DNA of 64,000 bases. It comes from Sweltsa coloradensis (lineage: Eukaryota > Arthropoda > Insecta > Plecoptera > Chloroperlidae). The stretch covers positions 1-64,000 of the forward strand of contig JAMZAV010001437.1 in the NCBI GenBank assembly GCA_024449915.1. The letters are read 5' to 3'. Numbering within the stretch: the first letter of the stretch is position 1; each line of letters starts with the position of its first letter. The position numbers and the translations under genes are program-made. This document shows, one piece after another, positions 13,466 to 23,400 of the stretch. The notes beneath the pieces were generated by a model. That model was not told where the DNA came from, did no database searches, and was given only the letters and a program-made list of their open reading frames with translations.

Positions 13466-14880
13466 GGACATAATATAATTAGCTGGTCAGAGATCCCATC
13501 ACATACACGTGCTAGCGAGCTGAGTGCGAACGAATTTATATTCATTTCACGTTGAATGATGAGCGATATAGTTTATTGAGCTATTTGTCTAGTACGTTTC
13601 AAAGTTGATTTATTTAGTGAAAAATTCCAAGTACGATCTTACAGTTTTACTGAAAATTTTGGTAATCCCCTAGGTATAAGTTGATATGTTTCGAAGGTTC
13701 CATGAACACTTTATCAAATTCGGAGCAGCTTTTTGTGGGGCATATAGAGCGAGCAAACCAGGGAACAAACATATTATACACAAACGTATACAGAAGTGTT
13801 CTTCGCTCGGGCATCAAAGAGATATACATACCGTATCCCTTGGTTTTTATGACGGTGATGTCACGGAGTGGTATGGCACTGGCAGTGACCGATTTCTCGC
13901 CGATCGATCCCGTGCTATTCAAATTACCCTCGCTGCGGTAGACACACGGTCTTAAAGTGGATATTTTCATGTGGGAAGACGTCATACTGATGGACGTCAT
14001 ACTGATGGACTTCATCGTGCCTGACGGCCGTTCCATCCGCTTTTTCTATAAGTTTGTAGACTATATTTATTTATTCGTGCCAGCTTCTTTTTTCCTTTTT
14101 ACCTAGGTACAATTATTATGAATCATCATCTCGTTAAAACATTTTCTACTCTTGACATTTTTATGGTTTTCAATTTGCAAAATTACGTGACAGATATTTT
14201 TACCGCATTATACCGGCAAATGACAACAAATGTTGTGAAAGTTTGCCCCTATAATTCGAACCCGCTACTCTTTTTGAATTCTAATGAAGCATCCGGGGGC
14301 GCTGGACTGTTAATTACCGGAGAAACTTTTTTTGTTTATATCATTTTGAACTTTTGACCATAGTAGCGGTATAGATCAATTGGCAACTTTTCGCCGACAC
14401 GTTCAAACGTTGGCCAGTTTATTCGTTAATAAGTTAATGAATTCTTAAATGTATATAACTTTAAAGTAAACGGCGAAACATAATTCCTTAGAAGTAACTG
14501 ATATCATTATTGGTCATACTCATATTTAAATATGGGTTATTTGTACATTAAATCAAGTTCAAGTATGATAATTGTTGGTATCAACCGTGTTTTTGCTCCG
14601 TGATTGGGGTGGAATTCAAACAACGAACACTGACCAAAATTAAGTTCGTCACGAGGGTTGGCACGTCGAAAATGAAAATTCGAGCAACAATGTTTAAACA
14701 TTACCGTTTTCTCAGTTCTCGTTCGTCGAGTTGTGAAGGGTCTGGGAAGTTGGAACAATGTATTCATTAGGGGGGGAGGGGGTGCATCGTTTAACTGATT
14801 AAGCTTTTGAACGCCAATATTACACACGTTTATTAAACGATTTTTAAAACAAAGACCTAAAATTGGCTATCTTATTGGGT
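13466..14880. other. No recognisable gene
   Basis: Overlapping open frames around 13650-14030 exist on both strands without family resemblance. A 15-bp tandem duplication (GACGTCATACTGATG) sits at about 13978-14007. Nothing else stands out. Confidence 0.45.
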
Positions 14881-14938
14881 GTTGTTTTCGTTTTCGTTTT
14901 TGTTTTCGTTTTCGTTTTCGTTTTTTTTTTTTTTTTTT
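14881..14938. repeat. Microsatellite (TTTTCG)n followed by poly-T
   Basis: Repeated GTTTTC units run into an 18-base T tract ending at 14938. Confidence 0.85.
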
Positions 14939-15023
14939 AGAAGATCATTCTTTCAAGTTTTACATAAACAGTTAATTGTTTATAAAGTAGAGACATTGCT
15001 AATTTTAATCATTTTTTATTGAT

Positions 15024-15084
15024 GCATTATTGTGTTCATTTCACGATTATGCATCATTGTGTTCATTTCACGATTATGCATCAT
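15024..15084. repeat. 27-bp tandem duplication
   Basis: Two 27-base units (15024-15050 and 15051-15077) differ at one base and are followed by a partial third unit. Each contains TGTTCATTTCACGATTAT. Confidence 0.85.
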
Positions 15085-15374
15085 CCTATCCATCATACGT
15101 ATATATTTTCTAGTGTGAGCTGACGAAATCCGTTGTACCGTTGTTTTGCTTCAACTAATACAACCAAACTATAGACACTCGTGGAACAAATTATCACCTC
15201 TCTAAACGTTTGGCTTGAAGGTGGTCAACGGAACTTCTATTTAAATTTTCCAAATCATTTCTTTCAAACTGTTATAATACCACTGCTCTAAGGCTAAGAT
15301 GTCGGTCGAACGGTTTTAGCATTTCGTAATTTACGTCTTACTTTGGAAATACTATACACATTTGAAATGGTGCA

Positions 15375-15464
15375 TACCCCTGTTGTTAGCAAACTTGTGT
15401 ACTCTGATTGGATTGGATATTGCTTATCCAATCAGAGTACACAAGTTTGCTAACAACAGGGGTA
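15375..15464. repeat. Perfect 39-bp inverted repeat with 12-base loop
   Basis: Arm 15375-15413 (starts TACCCCTGTTGTTAGC) is the exact reverse complement of arm 15426-15464 (ends GCTAACAACAGGGGTA), around the spacer TGGATATTGCTT. Such perfection means a recent origin, an expressed hairpin under constraint, or a sequencing or cloning foldback. Confidence 0.9.
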
Positions 15465-15598
15465 GAAACAGAAGTTAATCAAGGGGGGAACGGAAACATA
15501 TTAAAAATGGAATTTATAATTATTTTAACAACTCTTCTGCAGAATATCCTATTCGTTATCTTTTTGATTTGGGAATTTGAAATAAAAAACTTTCTAGT

Positions 15599-15712
15599 CA
15601 CATAACTGAATTTCAGTGGGGGACTTTAAATTTAAAGAAGACTAAGCCAACCTTGTTAGCGCCGACACCATCGACGAGCGAAGCGAACAAGGAAGAATTT
15701 CTCGATTTGAAT
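15599..15712 (-). repeat. SINE family A, 3' part, minus strand
   Basis: Read on the minus strand, the stretch holds the family A body: CTCGTCGAT, then AACAAGGTTGGCT, then CCCCCACTGAAA and TTCAGTTATG. The same blocks occur in the same order at 16850-16930 and 59325-59400. The tRNA-like head is missing here. Confidence 0.65.
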
Positions 15713-15795
15713 AGTCGGGAAACACTCCCGTAGGTAGAATTGTTAATATTTAATACAATGGATTTTTTAATTTCTGAATTGTATTCAATATTAAG
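15713..15795. repeat. Foldback-type repeat sharing SINE family B end
   Basis: GTCGGGAAACACTCCCGTAG recurs from 13112, and GGATTTTTTAATTTCTG then AATTGTATTCAATATTAA recur from the same block. It abuts the SINE family A fragment. Confidence 0.5.
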
Positions 15796-16728
15796 GAACA
15801 ATATAGTTTGGTGACAAATGACGATATGCATTGAAACAAAATGTAAATCGATGAAAACAACAATTGTTCGTGAATTACAAATACTATTTGACAACATATT
15901 TACCAGGAACATGAAGTTATGCAATGACCAGTGGATTTAAAACATTCAATGAAATATTACGTAATTAGCATTGGCAACTAAGTCACACAACACTGAACGT
16001 CTGATTGAGCCAAGCAAGGCGGGGCGGACGGGGCAACTCGTGTAATCGGATCACACAGCGGCATTCAAGCGGTATCTATCCGAACAGACAGCTGACTAAC
16101 GGATCATTGCTCTCGGTCACAATTGAAGGGAAATTGGATGATTCCGTTGCGAGCGATGATTACTGCAGACAAGTGTTTGGTTCTCACTAGCAGACCAGCA
16201 CCACCACGCTACACAGTATTCATACTGTGGCAGTACCAGGTCGCGCGGGGTGACCGGGGCACAGGGAGGACGCGCCCTCTCATACTTTAAATATATACAT
16301 TTGTATTTGTAGTCGATCCATATAGTTGCAAAAACAGATTTTAGGTGTGAGTTCTGAAATTATAGTATTCCAAACTAATCCTGTCGACGCCAACGTCATC
16401 AGGGTGAGAATCGTGCCCAACCATGCGTTCGGGATTTGAATTCGAGGACGCTGGTTGGCCATGACACACGCAGCATCGTCAAATTGATAGTTCTAAGTAA
16501 ATTTCAGAAGTTGAGAAAGTTTTTCCTGAACTGGGAAACAAACCCTGGACACTCAACATTGAAAGTCCTCATTCGATATTTTCATAGTTGATGTTGGTAT
16601 TTCAATGAAAACGCTTCCAAACGTGTATTACCTAGATACTTGAAAAATACATAGGCTACCGATAAAATATTAGTCAAAAAGAAGGAATTCACAACTTCAC
16701 AAGTATGAAAGCTTTCCTTTTTTTGTGT
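15796..16728. other. No recognisable gene
   Basis: A more GC-rich patch at 16000-16280 could be an old transposon remnant, but I could not match it to a family. The open frame at 16005-16190 has no resemblance to a known protein. Confidence 0.4.
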
Positions 16729-16978
16729 GGCTTGTTGGTTTTGTGGTTAGCGTCTCTGCTTCCAATGCAGAAGGTTCAGGGTTCGATTCCCGCTCTAGGC
16801 AGAAGAAGAAGCCTGGATTCTGGTGTTTGCACTATCCATACCAGTTATCGCTCACTCGTCGATTGCGTCGGGGCCTACAGGGTTGGCTTGGTCGCTTTGG
16901 TTTAATGCCCTCCACTGAAAATCAGTTATATTGGGGTGGACTCTAAATATGAATTTATTTATTTATTTTATTTACTTA
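16729..16978 (+). repeat. tRNA-derived SINE, family A, full-length copy
   Basis: The 5' part resembles a glycine tRNA gene: TTGTGGTTAGCG as A box region, an anticodon-arm-like TCTGCTTCCAATGCAGA, and the B box GGGTTCGATTCCC at about 16781. The body contains CTCACTCGTCGATTGCG, CTACAGGGTTGGCT and CCACTGAAAATCAGTTATA. It ends in an ATTT-rich tail (about 16952-16978), typical of SINE 3' ends. Related copies lie at 15599-15712 (-) and 59033-59405 (+). Confidence 0.8.
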
Positions 16979-19260
16979 TGTCAATAGGATAACTAGGCCT
17001 GTGACACGGTCACACGAAACACGTGTTAGGTCTTGAACATGGGATGTTTCTCTTGGAGATATTATGGACAAGTGTGTCAACAACATTCATTTCATACCAA
17101 GTCTTCTCTTTCAATATTAATCGGGTGAAGTTGAAGTTCTAATTGATTCATTCCATTGACAAGGCTTAGCGATCTCTTTATTACATCGCCATTGATTTCT
17201 TACTCACATCTCTATTTATGAAGTTCAACGCGGTGCGGGATTTGAATTTACCATTGTGTGAACGGTTGCCAGGGTCTGTCTATAGTCTGGAAAATCTGAA
17301 AAGTTAGGGATATAATTAAATAGGGTAAGTCAGGGAAAATTAAAAGAAAATGTTTAGGCTATATTTCGAGATGTCCCCGAAGAATATATCTAAAACTCGC
17401 CACCAAATCGAATATATAATCAACATTTTCCAGGGGCAAACCCCCCTGATCCCCATTATAATGTACTATCACTGAGCAAAATTTGTTTTGTTTTTTCCCA
17501 GTCAGCTTATTTTGCAGTCTAAAAAAATATGTTTTTTAATGTGGAAAAGCTGGAAGAGGGAAAATGGAAATTGGTAACCTAAAATTCGTAGACCTCTGGG
17601 CTGCTTAGTATTGAGCATAAGACAGTGAATAGTTGTTAGTCAGCTCTGACCTCTTGAGAAAAATGACAGCCACTTTAGTCAACTCAATCAGGAAGCAACA
17701 GTTGACTCATATTGATTAACATTTTGTATATTGTGATACCTTCTGGCACAGGTGACTAATTAATTAGTACACTGGCTGGTGTGTTCCTTTCCTTGTCATG
17801 TGTTTGAAATGTGTATGCAGTTTAAAGAATACAATTAGTTACAATTACACAATTACATTACAATTCAGTGAGGATTGTTGACTGGCATGAATCAAATTGA
17901 CTACCTCTATGCTAGCACCGACCATAGAGCTACCGCTACCGGTTTATCCCTTTATTTAATATTATTTTCTCACCTGATGTAACCAACCGGTGTAATAAGT
18001 GTGAAGGAATTACTGACCATGCAATATCCTTTCATTTAGTTGATTAGGAAGTCTTCAAATGTTCTATTTTTATGAAAGCATTAAAGTTTTTAAAATTATA
18101 TGGTTTATCAATATTATTAAACCAGATGCTAATAATAATTTAAGGTACATATAATTAAATTGTTTAATATTATTCATTCAAACTGTATGGTTATTAGCAT
18201 TGATTGGCCTAAATCATATGCGTAGTCTGTTATAATTGTTGTGCTATATTAGTAAGAGTTTAATTAATTAAGAAAGCAAATTCTCTGCATATTATTTTAT
18301 ACCTATCTCAATAGTAGACTATGGTTTATTTTCTATCAACAATTTCTATACGTCCATTAATTCATCTTGTTTTCTTGTTGTTTTAAGCAAAACGAACGGA
18401 CGATTATAAAGGTGAGTTGTGTGGACGTAGCTAGTCGGTAGTGTGAGGCATCAAGCTTAGCTACTTGGCTCACAGCATAAGCCGCATGAAGTAACCGTAG
18501 TGGTCGTTCGTAGATGTTGGTGATAGACCAGTGTGCAGTGCTTAGATACACTAGAGTGTAGTCAAACTCTTAGTGTGCAAAAAATAAAATTGTCATGAAA
18601 ATGTCACCACAAAATACATATGAAAATGTGATGAACATTACCTGCAAAATGAAACAAAAATGCCAATTTTCCCTTAGAAAATATTAGTTTTGATGAAGCC
18701 TATAGTCCTCTTTATTAATTTTTAGTGTCACCAAAATGTCTTAAACGTTTTTATTTTAGAACCGTAATGTACCAAATAATTTGGTTATATCATTTGAAAA
18801 GAATTGTATAAATAAGTAATAGTGTAGTGCTAAAAACTGATGCGTCAGAATGCAGCATGTGACACGAACGATTGTTGGATGCTAATTTTTAATGGGACAA
18901 TTTTTATGAATAATAACATTGAAAATTGTGGATTAATAAGGGAGATAAAATGTATTTTTTGTACTTGGCATTATTCCCTTGCTCATTTTATAATATTTTG
19001 TCATTATAACAGTAGAAATACTAGTAAAGAATCATCGTTTTGGCCCATACTATTGGTAATCATCATTATATTTATGTTTGATGTTACTAGGAAAACGCTA
19101 AAGTCCCGCCGCGTTGATGGATGAGCTTTTTAAAGTTTTTAGTTTGCGTGGGATATCTTTACTTTTGCAAGTGCTTTGTTTTGCTACCTATGCATTGTAA
19201 GTGATTGTTGTCAAATTTCTTTTGTTACCTGTCAATTGGTATTATTTACCGTAAAAAATT
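16979..19260. other. No recognisable gene
   Basis: AT-rich, unique-looking sequence. At 19087, ACTAGGAAAACGC resembles the terminal repeat of the small element at 41218-41466, but no partner end is nearby. A hydrophobic open frame at 18840-19124 is AT-driven and lacks exon features. Confidence 0.45.
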
Positions 19261-19850
19261 ATATTAAAATTTAAAAGCTTTATTTCTATGGATTCTGGCA
19301 AACTTTTTCAACTTTTTCTTCCAAAAGGTACTACATCACCATAACCTTAATGTCCACGTATAATATTATGAACGTTGTAGGCCCACCCGTTTGGTCAGAA
19401 TTGGCCCAAATGGCACGAAAATATCGCACAAAAAATCAAAAAAACTTATATTAAAAGCTTTATTTCTATAAATTCTGGCTAACTTTTTCACATTTTTCTT
19501 TCAGTAAGCAATACATCACCATTACCTTAATGTCCATGTGAAATATGAACGTTTTTAGCCCCACCCTTTGGTCAGAAATCGGCCCAAATGTCACGAAAAT
19601 ATCGCACTAAAAATCGAAAAAAATCGTAAAAGTACAATATTCATGAGAAATATTTCTTCGATTGTACCAAAACGTAGCAAGTCTAAGTTCAGAGATTTCG
19701 AAGGTCCTGTCAAATTTTCATCAGATCGCATTTGCCGTTTGCCCGGTAAAGCGAATAAACAGACAGAAAAAAAAAAAAAAAAAAACACCCGAGCTAAATT
19801 TTTTTGGGGGTCGGTGAAATGAAGTCTTGGCTTCGCTCATCCAATAAACT
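19261..19850. repeat. Direct duplication (about 187 bp) and modular repeat element
   Basis: Two diverged direct copies, about 19261-19447 and 19448-19628, share AAAAGCTTTATTTCTAT, ACTTTTTC, CATCACCAT, CCTTAATGTCCA and GGCCCAAATG. They lead into a minus-strand element at 19700-19845 with GCGAAGCC, an A tract preceded by ACAGACAG, and (minus) AACGGCAAATGCGATCTG then ATGAAAATTTGAC. This module order recurs at 36246 and 40417. Confidence 0.6.
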
Positions 19851-20214
19851 AGCCCTGTGAAATTTGCAAGTAGGCCTTCTGCCAAAGACAAAAAGTTTAA
19901 TATTTTTGTTAGCTCACAAAATGTGGATTTTTTCAATTTTTTTATGAAGAATATCAAAATTAAAATATGTAGGCTACCAGCACAGAAACAGTTAAATTTT
20001 ATTTAAAAAATAAGGATACATTATAATATGATTTAGCATTTTTGTAGGCCTATAACTTGAGTTTTACGTTCATTAAAACCAAAATAACCCTTCAAAAACC
20101 TTTTTTAAAAGTAATATAACCACTTTTATGAGTTCTATCTAGATTGGTGAATGAAGAACCATTGGTATAAATTAAAATGTTCCCCATCTCACCGAGTGTG
20201 TTTTGTTTTTCCAG
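19851..20214. other. Sequence before the first recognised LMTK exon
   Basis: AT-rich, with no further exon. It ends in a pyrimidine tract and CAG at 20212-20214, the 3' splice site of the first recognised exon. Confidence 0.6.
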
Positions 20215-20437
20215 GAGTTCACCGACAGCGGATCGACTCCGAACCTCTCCACCCCCGGCGGTGGACACGTGAACAATGCCGCGTCGCCAGAGTTCCCCAT
20301 CTTCCCTCCGCCGCAGCCGACCAATCAGGCGGTCCGCTTCGAACCCCTGCCGGAGATTGTACCGCCTAACCGGACCAAGAAGCCAGCCGCCTTCAACAAT
20401 GCCGTCAGTCTTGGTCTTTCCGAGCAAGACTGGTTTG
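20215..20437 (+). CDS. LMTK exon (first recognised): juxtamembrane linker
   Basis: Acceptor TTTTTCCAG and donor GGTAAG bound a 223-bp exon that starts in phase 0 and leaves one base. It encodes a Pro/Asn-rich linker beginning EFTDSGSTPNLS and ending SEQDWF. In vertebrate LMTKs a similar EF-acidic start follows directly after the membrane segment, so the missing upstream exon should encode signal and membrane parts. Confidence 0.85.
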
Positions 20438-23400
20438 GTAAGAAACTTGGGTTTTATGGTAAAGTTAGAGAACTGGTTTAGTATGGAAAAATTCAAATTT
20501 TTAAACAATAAATATCTTAGTCTTACTCTTACTCATGTTTAGAACAAAACCAGTTCAGAGAGTGGATTGTTACATACTTATATTGACGGTTAAGAACCAA
20601 TCAATTTCTTCTATCTACATTTTAGGTAAACAACACAGACAAAATAATATGCATCTTAATGAAATTGAAAATAATATTTGGTGGAAATCCCTCCTATCTC
20701 CATCATTCTATTAACTTTTAAATGAAGATAGACGGTATTGCCAGCAGATTTTATCATTGTTTTTTGTAAAGATGCACATGATAATCAATAATGGATATAA
20801 TTTCAATAATCGATAACCAAAATTCATTATCGATTATCGAAATATGAAATAATTTGTCAATAGTGGCACGAACCAAATTCTGAGTTTATCTCAAGTTGTG
20901 CCATGCATTTCCTGGGCTGATGGTGTCACACTCTAGATTTATGTTTGGAAAAGAGCTACAGTATATAACGTCCAAAAACATGACATCAAAGACTGCGAGG
21001 CACCAAACGGAACGCAATTGTATTGTTTTGACTTAAACTTGCCACACTTCAGGTTCCGCTTCTAGATCGGAACAGGCTTTGTTGGTGATATCGATATTAT
21101 CGATAAAATCGATTCGATAATGACATTACCATTTTGATAATCGATAATGAAAAAAGTATCGATGTGCATCCCTAGTTTTTTGGTTTCATTGATGCAGATA
21201 TCTTGCTCGTTGTTGTTCACCTCAAATGAATAAAGAATGTATTCCTATATCATTTATTTTGAATTGTATGTGTATAACATTAACTGAGAAGGACAATAAA
21301 TGGAACTAGCAGCCATAACAATGGACAATACTGGTAGGCCTATATAAATTGTAAAAAAAGGAAAAGTTATTTTTGAACAATATTATTGTATAAGATTGAT
21401 AGAGGTACACTAGTTCTACTCTAGTCACCTATAAATTGTGTTTTACACTCTTATAATACAAAATTAATATAAATTCAAATAGTAACAATTTGTTTGAAGT
21501 TTCTGGCATTTTAGTTAATTTCAATGCAATAGAAAATATCAGCAATTGAAATGTTTCAAGAATGAAACATTTAAAAAAATTGATGAGTAGTATTTGTAGT
21601 TTGTACATGTGGCTTCTGTCTAACGAGTAGTTTCCTCCCCAGCAGAGGGCCCCGGAGTGAACTTCCCCCGCCAGCAGCTGCAGTACGTGCGCGAGGCGGG
21701 CCGCGGGTGGTTCGGTCGCGTGGTCGAGGGCAACGCCCAGCACATCCTGGCCGTGGCAACCACCACCCCCGTAGTGGTGAAGATACTCCGCGACGACGCC
21801 AGCCCCACCGACCAGATGTACTTCCTGCACGAGGTGCGCGCTTACAGGGACCTGGTGCATCCGAATGTGCTGCGTATGGTCGGGCGATGTCTGGAGACCG
21901 ACCCCTTCCTGGTGCTGCTCGAGGCGTGTCCCACTGTGAGTTCTCTGCAATCACATGATCTACCTTAATCAAAGAGTTGATTTTCAGTTAAGAGTGTATA
22001 GGACATGCGTTTTTGGCAAATTGCTGTTTGCTCGGCCGACTGACACCAGAGGTGTTTGAAATTTTGAACATATGTCACGAATGTGGAAATATAGGGCTCT
22101 GCAGTAACACATTTCCATATTTTGTTTTAAAATAATTTATAAAAAATAAATTAGTTTTCACGAATTTTGATTTTGTTAAAAACTCCAAAATTGACTATAT
22201 TTGTGATTTTTTTCTGGCTGATTAAGACGATTTAAAAAAAAAATCTGACCACAGGACTGTTTGTGTATGGTTTATTGACAACTTTGCAAAGTTTCATATA
22301 CATCAGCCATGCATCTTGGCCGAGCAAATAGCTATTTGCTAACTGCCAAACGTGTCCCATTCCCTCTTAAGAGGTTATATAGTATAGGACAAGCGTTTCA
22401 AGCAAATTTCTGTTCTCTAGGCCGACTGACACCTCAGATGTTTCAAATTTTGGATGGATGTCATGGATGCAGAAATAAAGAGCTTTACAGTCACTTCGTC
22501 TCGATTAGCCAAGTTGCATAAATATGAGACGTTAAGCAATATCCAATCAATCATTACAGTCACTTCGAAAAAAATTATTTAAACAAAAAATTAAGTTGAT
22601 TTTCAGAATGTTGGATTTATTTAATTTAGCATGTTTGTGGATTGTTCCTTATTGATTTACCAGTACATCAAGTATTGATAATTTACCACTGTAGGTCTGT
22701 CCGTGAATGGTCGACAATTTTGCAGTTTCATAAACGTCCTGGCCTAGTAAACTACCAAGTGTATCCTATTCCCTCTTTAAGGACTTAAATTAAAGCGGCT
22801 ATGAACCAACCCTGTTGATGCGAATGCTGACTTTGACCGAACAACGGTCATTAGGTATGTGAAATGAGATGAGAAATGACGAGAGAAATGAAATGAGAAA
22901 TGATTCACCTGCAGGCAACACTAGCGTCAATAATGCTAGTTTGGAACCTTACACCAATTAAATTAAATAGATCACACTATTGCATCGGTAGCTGGATGGC
23001 CCAAGTTTCAACAATGTAGTTACATTAACATTAATTTAATATCTCCGTTCAAGTAATGAAGCTATTATCCCACCCATAGAAACTGGTAAGAATAAAGAAT
23101 ACACATTACTAGGCCTAAGTGTAATGTTTGTTGTTGTAGGGGGACCTGAAGAGTTTCCTCTGCCAGAACATCAGCACAGCCAGAGCGCTCTCTGACGAGG
23201 GAGTCACACTCAACATGGCGTGCAACATCGCTGCCGGGCTGGAACACATGTTGGAAAACGGCTTTGTTCACACGTGAGTCTCGTCTGCCTTTTAGGATCA
23301 TACATCTAACTGTTGCGATCCATATGGAAAGTAGTAACATTCCGGCCCTCGTTTCTGATCCGATTGAGATGCCATTGTCTTGATTCTCCTGCTAATTTCA

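Noticed and set aside
13647..14036. Overlapping frames on both strands around 13.7-14.0 kb
   Set aside because: No domain, no splice context and equal openness on both strands; treated as chance.
16729..16800. Functional tRNA gene
   Set aside because: A and B boxes are present, but no proper acceptor stem closes it, and the sequence continues into a SINE body with copies elsewhere.
18388..18412. Possible tiny upstream LMTK exon: pyrimidine tract plus AAG, 24 bases, then GGTGAGT
   Set aside because: Phase would fit the first recognised exon, but an upstream stop prevents a membrane-spanning extension and a 24-base exon without conservation cannot be supported.
18840..19124. Open frame with a hydrophobic stretch that could be the LMTK membrane segment
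   Set aside because: The end of the frame matches a dispersed repeat end (ACTAGGAAAACGC), there is no donor in the needed phase, and the hydrophobicity follows from AT richness.
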